Origin: Pseudacidovorax intermedius
GTDB taxonomy: Bacteria > Pseudomonadota > Gammaproteobacteria > Burkholderiales > Burkholderiaceae_C
NCBI RefSeq assembly: GCF_001476815.1
Contig: NZ_LDSL01000027.1
Location: 1-39,366, forward strand
Length of the DNA stretch: 39,366 nucleotides
Direction: 5' to 3'
Numbering within the stretch: the stretch's first letter is position 1; each line of letters opens with the position of its first letter. Made by a program: the position numbers and the translations under genes. Below the pieces are notes generated by a model. It saw only the letters and a program-made list of their open reading frames with translations. It ran no database searches and was not told the origin of the DNA. This document shows, piece by piece, positions 8,733-17,697 of this stretch.

Positions 8733-9310
8733 AGCGCGAAGCGGACGTTCAGGCATGCGTGCTCCGGCGCCGGCTCACCCAGTTCCGCCGGGCACTGCGG
8801 CGACGCGGTTGCCGCCCCTTCGGTGGCGCCTTGCCCCGGGTTCCACCACACCAGCCACAGCTGCAGCATGCGCACGCCGTCCTGCTCGGCCGTGCGTGCC
8901 TGCGCCTGGGCCATCGGCAGCCGGGCAGCCGCGGCTGCCAGGAAGGCGCGGCGGTCCTCGACCGCGACCGCGTTGGCTGCGAGCCCGTCGTCCGCCACGT
9001 CCGGGCCGGGCGATGGCGCGGCCGGCGGCGTGTCGCCGAGCGCGATGGCATAGCCGCCGCCGGCGACGCCGCGCGGGTTGAGCCGTGCCCGCTCCGCATA
9101 GTCCTGCAGCAGGAGCAGGGCCGTCCCGCGCTGCTGCGTGCTCTGCAGCGGCCCGTAGGCGCGCGAGGCGGCCGCGCTGACGCCCAGGCCTGCTGCGCCC
9201 AGCAGCAAGAGGGCGACGATCACTTCCACCAGGGCTGCGCCGCCACCCATGCGCCGGCGGCCGATGTCCGCGGGACCCGCGAGCCGTCGCGCCCGATGCC
9301 CCGGCCTCAT
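8729..9310 (-). CDS. pilV: PilV-like minor pilin
   Basis: The 193-residue protein has the pilin cleavage motif GGG^AALVEVIVALLLLGAAGLGV with glutamate at +5. The leader is 24 residues from the ATG that overlaps the upstream gene by four bases. A shorter start four residues before the cleavage (MGGG) exists but lacks this coupling. Downstream residues include QSTQQRGTALLLLQDYAERARLNP, typical of PilV. Minor pilins of this set form the tip or priming complex of type IV pili and are inserted in the inner membrane before assembly. Confidence 0.85.
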   Translation of the reverse strand: MRPGHRARRLAGPADIGRRRMGGGAALVEVIVALLLLGAAGLGVSAAASRAYGPLQSTQQRGTALLLLQDYAERARLNPRGVAGGGYAIALGDTPPAAPSPGPDVADDGLAANAVAVEDRRAFLAAAAARLPMAQAQARTAEQDGVRMLQLWLVWWNPGQGATEGAATASPQCPAELGEPAPEHACLNVRFAL

Positions 9311-9843
9311 CGCTCCACCACCTCCCGCGCGCGGCCGACGCGGTTGAGCACCAGGCGGCGCACCGGCACGTCGGCATGGGTGGCCACGAAGCGCAGGCTG
9401 GCCGGCGTGCTGTTGAGCTGCCCGTTGGGCAGGAACACCAGCCGCTGCAGGCCCGAAGCGGACGGCGTGATGCGGGCCACGCCCATGGTCGGGCCACGTG
9501 CATGGAGCAGCGGCTCGTCGCCGTCGCGCCGGCCGTCCCCGTCATGGTCCAGGAAGACGATCCAGCCCGCGGCCCAGTCGGCCTCCTTGCCGGACTGGCA
9601 GTCCAGCCCGTCCGCACTGGCGCACACGGTGGCGGGGGCCGATGCACCGAGGGCATGGATGCGGGCCAGGTCCAGGCTCTCGCGCAGCGCGCCGGTGGCC
9701 TGGCGGGTCTGCCAGTCGCCGAGCCAGCGGCCCGCACCCGGCGCGGCCCAGGTGGCGAGCAGGGCGGTCAGCGCCAGGCAGACCAGCCCTTCGATGATGG
9801 TGAAGCCGCGCCCGCGCGCGGCCTGCGCCTCGGCATGACCCAT
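9307..9843 (-). CDS. fimT: FimT/FimU/GspH-like minor pilin
   Basis: The 178-residue product has the leader MGHAEAQAARGRG, then FTIIEGLVCLALTALLATWA (glutamate at +5), followed by a GspH-type globular domain with DHDGDGRRDGDEPLL and RLVFLPNGQL, typical of FimT/FimU. The start at 9843 is preceded by an AGGGGGA ribosome site seven bases away; an earlier in-frame ATG at 9906 lies upstream of that site, over the promoter, and is unlikely. This is the first gene of the long leftward operon. Confidence 0.86.
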   Translation of the reverse strand: MGHAEAQAARGRGFTIIEGLVCLALTALLATWAAPGAGRWLGDWQTRQATGALRESLDLARIHALGASAPATVCASADGLDCQSGKEADWAAGWIVFLDHDGDGRRDGDEPLLHARGPTMGVARITPSASGLQRLVFLPNGQLNSTPASLRFVATHADVPVRRLVLNRVGRAREVVER

Positions 9844-9877
9844 GCGTCGTTCCCCCTGTGCTTGTCGCTTTGGGGCG

Positions 9878-9906
9878 AATATGTCGCGAAGGCGCGGCGG
9901 CCTCAA
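9878..9906 (-). promoter_or_regulatory. Sigma70-type promoter for the pilin-riboflavin-tol operon
   Basis: Read on the minus strand, TTGAGG is followed after exactly 17 bases by CATATT. Transcription would start about 25 bases before the ribosome site of the first pilin gene. There is no comparable promoter in the short gaps further along the operon. Confidence 0.55.
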
Positions 9907-9941
9907 GCCGGCCGGCGGGCATGCGTCACGCGACGGCGCTC

Positions 9942-10001
9942 AGGAAAGAAAAGAAAAGGATTGGGCGGTGCCGCATGGCGCAGCGTTCCGATGGCTGCGG
10001 C
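9942..10001 (-). terminator. Possible terminator of the glyA-nrdR transcript
   Basis: On the minus strand GCCGCA and TGCGGC (9996-10001 with 9970-9975) can pair. The hairpin is followed after some 10 bases by a T-rich tract (CCTTTTCTTTTCTTTCC). The stem is short and the loop is large, so this is a weak call. Confidence 0.3.
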
Positions 10002-10045
10002 GCAAGCGCTGTGCGATGCCGGCCAGCCCGGTGCCGACGTTGGCG

Positions 10046-10489
10046 CTAGATGTCGCGCAGCAGGCGCCGGAATTCCTCGACGTCCTCGAAGCTGCGGTAC
10101 ACCGAGGCGAAGCGCACGTAGGCCACCTTGTCCAGGCGCTGCAGCTCGTGCATGACCAACTCGCCCAGCTTGCTGGATTCGATCTCGCGCAGGCCGCCAG
10201 ACAGCAGCTTCTGCTCGATGCGCATCAGCGCCTCGTCGATCTGCTGCACGCCCACCGGCCGCTTGCGCAGCGCCAGCATCATCGAGGCGCGGACCTTGGC
10301 CGGCTCGTAGTCGGCCCGGCTGCCGTCCTTCTTGACGACCGCCGGGAAGTTGACGTCCGGCCGCTCGTAGGTGGTGAAGCGCTTCTCGCAGCCGCCGCAC
10401 TGGCGGCGGCGGCGTACGAAGTCGCCGTCTTCCGAGATGCGGGTCTCGACGACCTGCGTCTCGGCATGGCCGCAGAACGGGCATTTCAT
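10046..10489 (-). CDS. nrdR: NrdR, ribonucleotide reductase repressor
   Basis: The 147-residue protein has the complete NrdR layout: a zinc ribbon made by CPFC (residues 3-6) and CGGC (about 31-34), then RFTTYER and an ATP-cone domain (about residues 49-139) with [21 protein letters not shown]. It represses ribonucleotide reductase genes at NrdR boxes in response to ATP/dATP. It follows glyA by 25 bases, a gene pair often seen in beta- and gammaproteobacteria. Confidence 0.96.
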   Translation of the reverse strand: MKCPFCGHAETQVVETRISEDGDFVRRRRQCGGCEKRFTTYERPDVNFPAVVKKDGSRADYEPAKVRASMMLALRKRPVGVQQIDEALMRIEQKLLSGGLREIESSKLGELVMHELQRLDKVAYVRFASVYRSFEDVEEFRRLLRDI

Positions 10490-10514
10490 GCGGCCGTGGC
10501 TCCTGGCAGCGCGT

Positions 10515-11759
<1,245 letters not shown>

Positions 11760-11931
11760 GGCAGTCCTTCGAAGAAGAGGGACCTTGCGGCATCGGATCC
11801 GGCAAGGGCTGCCCAGGCGAACGGCTGATCGCCCGGGCTCGAGCCGCGGGCGGTGCGCTTCCCAGTGGTCATCCACGTCAGCGGCGGCTCGCCTCTTGGG
11901 GAGGGGCCGCGCCTATCGCCAGTCGCGCACC
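11760..11931 (-). promoter_or_regulatory. ZTP (pfl motif) riboswitch controlling glyA
   Basis: On the minus strand the leader holds all hallmarks of the ZTP aptamer in order: P1 GGTGCGC (11925-11931) directly before ACTGGCG (11917-11923); hairpin GTGGATGACCAC (11865-11876); TGGGAAGCGC; the closing P1 arm GCGCACC (11852-11858); and the conserved 3' element CGCCTGGGCA (11810-11819). P1 is a perfect seven-base pair. Below the aptamer, GTCC (11780-11783) can pair with GGAC of the glyA ribosome site (11764-11767), pointing to translational control. ZTP riboswitches are known to govern one-carbon and purine genes including glyA, and switch expression on when ZTP signals folate shortage. Confidence 0.85.
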
Positions 11932-11936
11932 GGTGG

Positions 11937-11942
11937 AGTGTA
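11937..11942 (-). promoter_or_regulatory. Likely -10 element for glyA
   Basis: TACACT on the minus strand lies six bases before the first base of the riboswitch P1 helix, which is where a transcript would need to start for the aptamer to form. The -35 region at the right spacing is poor (ACTGCC at 11960-11965), so activator or extended contacts may matter. Confidence 0.4.
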
Positions 11943-12071
11943 GCCGAGGCCTTTGAGCCGGCAGTTCGCAGGGGCGCGCATGCCACGGTTTTGCGAGGCG
12001 GCGCGTCAGCGTCATCGGGGCGCGTGCCGGAGCCCGCACGGCCGGCCACCGCGCTCCTGGAAAGAGGCAAT

Positions 12072-12097
12072 AAAAAAGCGCTCCCAGAGGAGCGCTT
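12072..12097 (-). terminator. Rho-independent terminator after the lytic transglycosylase gene
   Basis: On the minus strand AAGCGCTCC and GGAGCGCTT (12089-12097 and 12076-12084) form a perfect nine-base-pair stem with a four-base loop, followed by a run of T (12072-12077). It separates the transglycosylase unit from the glyA promoter. Confidence 0.85.
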
Positions 12098-12198
12098 CGA
12101 TGTGTCCTTCTCTTTCTATATTAGTGAGAGACGGACGGTGAACGAGCCGCCTGCGCGACGGCGCCAGGATTGCAGTCCCGCCGCCGCGCCGGGCACGT

Positions 12199-13098
12199 TC
12201 ACAAGGCCGGCTGCTCCAGCAGCGCCACGGTGGCCGGCGTGTTCTGCGCCGGCGGCTTCGCCTCGTCGGGCGAGGCCGGGGCCACGACCGGGATCGGCTG
12301 GGTGCGCGGCGTCGGCTGCGTCGGCATCGGCGCGGCGGGCGCGCCGGTGGCGGGCGCCGGCGGCGTGAAGACGGGCACGGCGCGGCCGCTGGCCACCTGG
12401 CGCAGGCGGTCGTGCTCGGCCATCACCTTGACGGTGTAGCCGCCGTCGTCGCCCAGGTTGGCGGCGCCCACGTAGTAGCGCAGGCCGCCTTCCAGGGAGC
12501 CGGCGCGCGAGATGCACTCCTGCAGCACCTTGACGCCGACGCGCAGGTTGGTGATGGGGTCGAAGGCGGCGAGCGTGCCGCCGGCCGGCTCGTACTTGTC
12601 GCCGTGAACGCGGGTCATGACCTGCATCAGGCCCTGGGCCCCGACGGGGCTCTGGGCGAAGGGGTTGAAACTCGACTCCACCGCCATGATGGCGAGGATC
12701 AGCGTCGGGTCGAGCTTGGTCTGCCGGCCGATGGTGTAGGCCTCGGCGACCAGCACGCTCAGCGGCTCGACCGCGACGCGGTATTTGCGGCTCAGCCAAT
12801 AGGCCACGGCGGCCTGCTGGCGGGGGAGTTCTTCGGGGCGCGCCGCGGTGGCGCGCTCCACGGCATTGGGCGCCGGATCGGTGGGTGCCGGCGCCGGTTT
12901 GCGAGATTCGACCCAGGCCGTCAGCTCCTGCTCGCCTGCGCGCTGCAGGTCGGGCCGGGCGGCCACGGCGACGACGATGAACACGAGCGCGAGCCCGATC
13001 AGCGCGAAGCCGTTGTGGACGATCTCGAAGAAACCATCGGCTACGTCGCTGGCAAAGGTTCGCAACCCCTGCATGCCAGCCCGCAAGACCTGATTCAT
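12199..13098 (-). CDS. Membrane-anchored lytic transglycosylase, SLT family
   Basis: The 299-residue protein has one N-terminal membrane helix (about residues 31-48, GFALIGLALVFIVVAVAA), a proline/alanine linker, then a Slt/goose-lysozyme-like domain (about residues 115-235) with the catalytic glutamate in ILAIMAVESSFNPFAQS and the motifs VGAQGLMQVM and YYVGAANLGDDG. The C-terminal 60 residues are a proline/alanine-rich tail. It would cleave peptidoglycan with 1,6-anhydro product on the periplasmic side. A clear AGGAAA ribosome site stands nine bases before the ATG. It has its own promoter and terminator. Similarity to a secretion or pilus-associated transglycosylase cannot be excluded. Confidence 0.88.
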   Translation of the reverse strand: MNQVLRAGMQGLRTFASDVADGFFEIVHNGFALIGLALVFIVVAVAARPDLQRAGEQELTAWVESRKPAPAPTDPAPNAVERATAARPEELPRQQAAVAYWLSRKYRVAVEPLSVLVAEAYTIGRQTKLDPTLILAIMAVESSFNPFAQSPVGAQGLMQVMTRVHGDKYEPAGGTLAAFDPITNLRVGVKVLQECISRAGSLEGGLRYYVGAANLGDDGGYTVKVMAEHDRLRQVASGRAVPVFTPPAPATGAPAAPMPTQPTPRTQPIPVVAPASPDEAKPPAQNTPATVALLEQPAL

Positions 13099-13250
13099 TC
13101 GCTAATTTCCTTTCTCTGCGAGCTCAAGGCTGCAAGTGGCGCAGGGCGCGCCGACTGCCTCGGGCATTCGCGTGAAGCGGCGATGTGCAGGTCCGTGCAG
13201 AGATACGAGGTGCACGGGCGTCCTGTGTTCGCCAGAGAGGCCGGGCCCTG

Positions 13251-13300
13251 AAAAAGCCCGGAAGACGGCCCGGGTGGAAGGACTGCGGGAGCCCGGGCAG
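13251..13300 (-). promoter_or_regulatory. Possible attenuator in the leader of the lytic transglycosylase gene
   Basis: Just after the promoter the minus-strand transcript contains three segments: GCCCGGG (13291-13297), CCCGGGC (13268-13274) and CCGGGC followed by five T (13251-13261). Segment two can pair either with segment one or with segment three; the latter gives a short GC hairpin before a T run. This is the layout of a transcription attenuator, although the stems are short and the surroundings are GC rich. Confidence 0.35.
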
Positions 13301-13305
13301 CGCGC

Positions 13306-13334
13306 ATTCTAGGAACCGTCAAATACACGGTCAA
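13306..13334 (-). promoter_or_regulatory. Strong sigma70-type promoter for the lytic transglycosylase gene
   Basis: On the minus strand TTGACC is followed after exactly 17 bases by TAGAAT, close to consensus. The leader to the ATG at 13098 would be about 200 bases. Confidence 0.7.
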
Positions 13335-13419
13335 GAATATGGATTCCAATCTTTATGCTAAGTGGAAATGAAAAGGGCGGCTATCAAACGTTAACGAATC
13401 ATCGATCAACTTCATTTGC

Positions 13420-13647
13420 AAGCGCGTGGGACCGGGCCTACGCGGCAGCTGTCTGCATCGCAGACGTCTGCCGGTGCCAGGGTTCAGCGACGCGAGTCGC
13501 AGACGATGGCCCGGCCCCCACGGCGGCAATCCCTTGCCGCCAGTGCGTCGGGAACCTTTCTCCTTCCCGCGCCAAAGAGATGGATGCGGCCTGGGGCCCT
13601 CCGTCGAGCCCGGTGGTGGTGCCTCGCGCACCCCACCGGGCTTTTTC
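13420..13647 (+). ncRNA. Putative structured small RNA of unknown family
   Basis: Plus-strand sequence folds into consecutive strong elements. CGTGGG (13425-13430) plus CCGGGCC (13432-13438) pair with GGCCCGG (13508-13514) plus CCCACG (13517-13522). Inside this helix are a long hairpin (GGCAG 13444 to CTGCC 13472, core GTCTGC-ATC-GCAGAC) and a hairpin GCGAC-GCGA-GTCGC with a GNRA tetraloop (13487-13500). Next come GGCGGCAA-TCCC-TTGCCGCC (13522-13541), a fourth hairpin around CGGGAA/TTCCCG (13545-13572), and a terminator. No clear open reading frame or known RNA signature was recognised. It could also act as a leader of the downstream DUF748 gene. I found no convincing promoter before it. Confidence 0.5.
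13607..13647 (+). terminator. Rho-independent terminator at the end of the structured RNA
   Basis: AGCCCGGTGG (13607-13616) pairs perfectly with CCACCGGGCT (13633-13642), followed by TTTT. The T run exists only in the plus orientation, and the DUF748 gene starts 38 bases later. It therefore ends something transcribed rightward from the intergenic region. Confidence 0.8.
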
Positions 13648-13684
13648 GTTGGGAGGGCGCTGCCGCGTGCGGCACACTTCCGCC

Positions 13685-16600
13685 ATGAATCTCCTGCGAT
13701 CGACGTACCGCCCCTGGCTGCGCCGTGCCCTGTGGGCGCTGGCCGGCCTGCTCGCGCTGTGGGCCGTGCTCTGGGCGGCGGTGCCGCCCCTGCTGAAGTG
13801 GCAGCTCCAGAAGCAGGCGTCGGCCGCCCTGGGCCGGGCGGTGACGGTCGGCTCGGTGCAGCTGCGGCCCTGGACGCTGGAGTTGACGCTGCGCGACCTG
13901 CAGGTGGCCGGGCGGCAGGGCGAGGCGCCGCTGTTCACCGCCCGCCGGCTGTATGCCGATGCCGAACTGCAGTCGCTGCTGCGCTTCGCGCCCGTGCTGG
14001 ATGCCCTGCAGCTGGATCAGCCGGTGCTGCGCCTCGCGCGTGGCGCGGACGGCGTGCTCGACATCGACGACATCCTGCGCCGGCTGGCCAGGCCCGGCGA
14101 CAAGCCGCCGCGGGACGGGCCCGCGCGTTTCGTGCTCTACAACCTGGCGCTGGACGGCGGGCGCATCGAGTTCGACGACCGGCAGGCCGACCGCCGGCAC
14201 GTGGTGGAAGGGCTGACGCTGCAACTGCCCTTCCTCAGCAGCCTGGCCTCCCAGCGCGCAGTGAACGTGGCGCCGCACCTGGCCTTCACGCTCAACGGCA
14301 GCCGCTTCGAATCCAGCGCCGAGGCGCTGCCGTTCGCCGACACCCGCAAGACCGCCGTGCGCATGCAGTTCAAGGGCCTGGACCTCGCCCCCTATCTCGC
14401 CTACGTGCCGGCCGGCCTGCCCGTGAAGCTGGCCTCCGGCGTGGTGGATGCCGACCTGCGCGCCGACTTCGAGCGCGGCGGCGAGCAGGCGTCGCTGAAG
14501 CTGTCCGGCACGGTGCATGCCCAAGGCCTGCGGGCGCTGGATGCACAGGGCGGCGAACTGCTCAAGCTGGCGGGGCTGACGCTGGACCTGGCCGATGTGC
14601 GGCCACTGGAGCGTCGCCTGCACCTGGCCAAGCTCGCGCTGGACGCGCCGGCGCTGGCCGTCCGCCGCGACGTGCAGGGGCGGCTCAACCTGCTGCTGAC
14701 CAGCGGCGCCACGCCGGCACCCGAGACCGCGCAGGTCGTGCGCAGCGCGCCGCCGGCGTCGGCACCGGCTGCCGCGGACGCCGGTGGCGACGCAGGCACC
14801 GGCACCGCCGCGCCCACGGCCGTCTCCGCCGCGCCGCGCTGGACCGTGCAGATCGACGACACGGTGCTGCAGAACGGCCGCATCGGCTGGCACGACGACA
14901 CCGTGCGGCCGGCCGCCGTCGTCGCCATTTCGGACCTGGACCTGCGCATCGAAGGCGCCGCCTGGCCGATGGCGAAGCCCGCCCGCTTCAACGGCGCTCT
15001 GGCGGTGGACCGGGGACGGCTCAAATTCGACGGCCAGGGCAGCCCGGCCGAAGTGCGCGCACAGATCGAGGCGGCCGACGTGCCGCTGTCGCTGGCCGCG
15101 CCCTATCTGGCGTCCACGCTCGAGCCGGCGCTCGACGGCCGCCTGGGTGGCCGCCTCGGCCTGCACTGGTCGCCGCAGACGCTGGCGCTCGACGCCGCGC
15201 GCGTCACGCTCGACAGCCTGTCGCTCACCGACGGCAAGACGGCGCTGGCCGGCATCGGCCGCTTCGAGCTGCTGGATGCGCGGGCCGACCTCAAGGCCCG
15301 CAGCCTGAACGTGGGCAGCCTGACGGCCACCCGGCCGCAGATCGTCGTCGAGCGCGACGCCCAGCAGCGCTGGATGTACCAGCGCTGGCTGCGTGCGCCG
15401 GCCGCAGCAGGCGAGGGCGCGGCCGTGCCCGTGGCGCAGCCGCGCGAGCCGGCGGCCGGGACGCCACCGCCGCCGTGGAAGGTGCGGATCGCGGCCCTGG
15501 CGATCGACGGCGGCACCGTCGACTTTGCCGACCGCGCCCGCCGTGGCGCCCCGGTGGAAGCCAGGGTGAGCGAGCTGCGGCTGCGCCTGCGCAACCTCGA
15601 TCCGGCCACGTCCGCGCCGGTGCCGCTGGAGGCCTCGGGGCGGCTGTCCGCCGGCAGCCGTGCCGAGCCGGGGCGCTTCGACTACCAGGGCAGCGTGGTG
15701 CTCGCGCCCTTCGCCCTGCGCGGGAAGCTGGAGGCCACGGCCCTGCCGGTGCATGCCTTCCAGCCCTACTACGCGCAGACGCTGAACGTGGACGTGCGGC
15801 GGGCCTACGCCGCCTACCGCGGCAGCCTTGCGCTGGCGTTGCCGTCGGCGGGTGCCGAGGTCCAGATGGCGGGCGACCTGGCCGTGGACGACCTGCGGGT
15901 GGACAGCGTGGCGCTGACCACGCCATCGGCGGCGCCGGCCGCGGCGGCCAGCGAGGCGTCGTCGGCCTCGCCTGCCCCGGCGTCGGCGCCGCGCGGCGAA
16001 CGCCTGCTGCGCTGGAAGGCGCTGGCGTTGCGCGGCTTCGCGCTCGACCAGCGGCCCGGCGCGCCGCTGCGCCTGGACGTGCGCGAGACCACGCTCACCG
16101 ACGCCTTCGCCCGCATCATCGTGGAGCCATCGGGCCGCCTGAACCTGCAGGGCATCACGCGCCAGGGCCAGCAGGAGAACGAGCGCGCGGCGGCCGAGCG
16201 GCCGCAGCCGCGCACCGCGCAGGCGGGCGAGGGCGCCCGGGCCACCAGCAATGCCGGCGACGGCCCGGCAGCCACCCAGGCTGCGCCGCCCGTGCGCGCA
16301 GAGGCCGCCAAGGGGCCGTCGCCCATCATCCGTTTCGGGCCCATCAGCGTGGTCAACGCCCGGGTGGACTTCTCCGACCTGTTCATCCAGCCCAACTACT
16401 CGGCCGACCTCACGGAGCTGACCGGCCGCCTGAGCGCCTTCTCGTCCGAGCCCGCGTCCGAAGGCCGGCCGGCCCTGGCCGACCTGGAACTGCGCGGCAA
16501 GGCGCAGCAGACCGCGTCGCTGGAGATCCTGGGCAAGCTCAACCCGCTGGCCAAGCCGCTGGAGCTGGACATCGCCGCCAAGGTGCGCGACCTGGAACTC

Positions 16601-17527
16601 GCGCCGCTGTCGCCGTATGCCATCCGCTATGCCGGCCACGGCATCGAGCGCGGCAAGATGAGCGTGGACCTGCGCTACCAGGTGGCGCCGGACGGCCGCC
16701 TCACGGCCACCAACAAGGTGGTGCTCAACCAGCTGGCCTTCGGCGATGCAGTCAAGGATGCGCCCAACAGCCTGCCCGTGCGGCTGGCCGTGGCCCTGCT
16801 GGCGGACCGCAACGGCGTCATCGACGTCGACCTGCCGCTGTCGGGCTCGCTCAACGACCCGCAGTTCAGCATCGGCCCGCTGATCTGGAAGGGCGTGCTC
16901 AACCTGATCGGCAAGGCCATCACCTCGCCCTTCAGCCTGCTGACGGGTGGCCTCGGCGGCGGCAGCAGCGAGTCGAGCGTGGTGCCCTTCGCGCCGGGGA
17001 GCGATGCGCTGTCGGCCGCGGCGCGGCAGAGCCTGGACAAGGTGGTGCAGGCGCTCAAGGCGCGCGACGGCCTGCGGCTGACCGTCATCGGCCAGGCCAG
17101 CCTGGACAAGGAGCGCGACGCTCTGCAGCGCGAGCGCCTGCGCCGCATGGCCCTGGCCGAGAAGCGCCGCGCCGCCGTGCGCGCCGGCGACGACCCGTCG
17201 GACGTGGCACCGGTCACCGATGCCGAATACCCCGCGCTGCTGGAGGCCGTCTACAAGCGGGCCGACATTCCCAAGCCCCGCAACCTGATCGGCATGGCCA
17301 GGTCGCAATCGGTGGCCGAGATGGAAAAGCTGCTGCTGCCCACCATCGCAGTGGACGAGCAGGCCATCCGCGAACTGGGCATCGCCCGCGCCGCGGCCGT
17401 GCGCGACTACCTGCTGCAGCGGCAGTTGCCCGGCGACCGCATCTTCCTCGGGGCCGTTCGCACCGCCGGGGCCGACGCCGGCCCCGACTGGAAGCCGGGC
17501 ACCGAACTGCGGCTGGACGTCCGGTAG
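13685..17527 (+). CDS. DUF748/AsmA-like envelope protein
   Basis: The 1280-residue protein has one N-terminal membrane helix (about residues 14-36, [19 protein letters not shown]), then repeated beta-rich AsmA/DUF748 segments such as [26 protein letters not shown] and [25 protein letters not shown]. Alanine/proline-rich linkers separate the blocks (about residues 345-375, 755-770 and 840-880). A C-terminal part with [15 protein letters not shown] and [20 protein letters not shown] resembles an OmpA-like fold. Proteins of the AsmA clan bridge the envelope and are implicated in lipid transport; the substrate here cannot be read. The ATG follows a terminator by 38 bases with only a weak ribosome site. 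Confidence 0.85.
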   Translation: MNLLRSTYRPWLRRALWALAGLLALWAVLWAAVPPLLKWQLQKQASAALGRAVTVGSVQLRPWTLELTLRDLQVAGRQGEAPLFTARRLYADAELQSLLRFAPVLDALQLDQPVLRLARGADGVLDIDDILRRLARPGDKPPRDGPARFVLYNLALDGGRIEFDDRQADRRHVVEGLTLQLPFLSSLASQRAVNVAPHLAFTLNGSRFESSAEALPFADTRKTAVRMQFKGLDLAPYLAYVPAGLPVKLASGVVDADLRADFERGGEQASLKLSGTVHAQGLRALDAQGGELLKLAGLTLDLADVRPLERRLHLAKLALDAPALAVRRDVQGRLNLLLTSGATPAPETAQVVRSAPPASAPAAADAGGDAGTGTAAPTAVSAAPRWTVQIDDTVLQNGRIGWHDDTVRPAAVVAISDLDLRIEGAAWPMAKPARFNGALAVDRGRLKFDGQGSPAEVRAQIEAADVPLSLAAPYLASTLEPALDGRLGGRLGLHWSPQTLALDAARVTLDSLSLTDGKTALAGIGRFELLDARADLKARSLNVGSLTATRPQIVVERDAQQRWMYQRWLRAPAAAGEGAAVPVAQPREPAAGTPPPPWKVRIAALAIDGGTVDFADRARRGAPVEARVSELRLRLRNLDPATSAPVPLEASGRLSAGSRAEPGRFDYQGSVVLAPFALRGKLEATALPVHAFQPYYAQTLNVDVRRAYAAYRGSLALALPSAGAEVQMAGDLAVDDLRVDSVALTTPSAAPAAAASEASSASPAPASAPRGERLLRWKALALRGFALDQRPGAPLRLDVRETTLTDAFARIIVEPSGRLNLQGITRQGQQENERAAAERPQPRTAQAGEGARATSNAGDGPAATQAAPPVRAEAAKGPSPIIRFGPISVVNARVDFSDLFIQPNYSADLTELTGRLSAFSSEPASEGRPALADLELRGKAQQTASLEILGKLNPLAKPLELDIAAKVRDLELAPLSPYAIRYAGHGIERGKMSVDLRYQVAPDGRLTATNKVVLNQLAFGDAVKDAPNSLPVRLAVALLADRNGVIDVDLPLSGSLNDPQFSIGPLIWKGVLNLIGKAITSPFSLLTGGLGGGSSESSVVPFAPGSDALSAAARQSLDKVVQALKARDGLRLTVIGQASLDKERDALQRERLRRMALAEKRRAAVRAGDDPSDVAPVTDAEYPALLEAVYKRADIPKPRNLIGMARSQSVAEMEKLLLPTIAVDEQAIRELGIARAAAVRDYLLQRQLPGDRIFLGAVRTAGADAGPDWKPGTELRLDVR

Positions 17528-17557
17528 GAATCGGGGCCCCGCGCGACCCCGATTCCT
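17526..17557 (+). terminator. Hairpin overlapping the DUF748 stop codon
   Basis: AGGAATCGGGG (17526-17536) and CCCCGATTCCT (17547-17557) are perfectly complementary over 11 bases with a 10-base loop. No T run follows, so it may be a Rho-type or mRNA-stabilising hairpin rather than an intrinsic terminator. The TAG stop shares its last two bases with the stem. Confidence 0.5.
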
Positions 17558-17697
17558 CGGCCTTGTCCGCGGGATTTCTGCTGCGCAGCCTCCTGGGCGA
17601 CAATGCGGCCCGCGCGCCGGCCATGCCGGCGCATTTGCTTGGACGACCGGCAACCGGCCGGTCCACCTCCCCGACCCCTTACCACGACCCTGGCGCA

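Noticed and set aside
13410-13580. 6S RNA
   Set aside because: Some short words resemble the 6S ends, but the fold is a branched helix plus separate hairpins rather than one rod with a central bubble, and the usual neighbour fthC (ygfA) is absent.
13355-13684. Upstream extension of the DUF748 reading frame through the intergenic region
   Set aside because: The extra residues lack protein character, cross five RNA hairpins and a terminator, and the membrane helix expected at the N-terminus follows directly after the ATG at 13685.
13484-17653. A 1389-residue open frame on the minus strand opposite the DUF748 gene
   Set aside because: It is a shadow frame caused by high GC. It lacks any domain and reads as histidine/glutamine/arginine-rich sequence, while the plus strand encodes a recognisable family.
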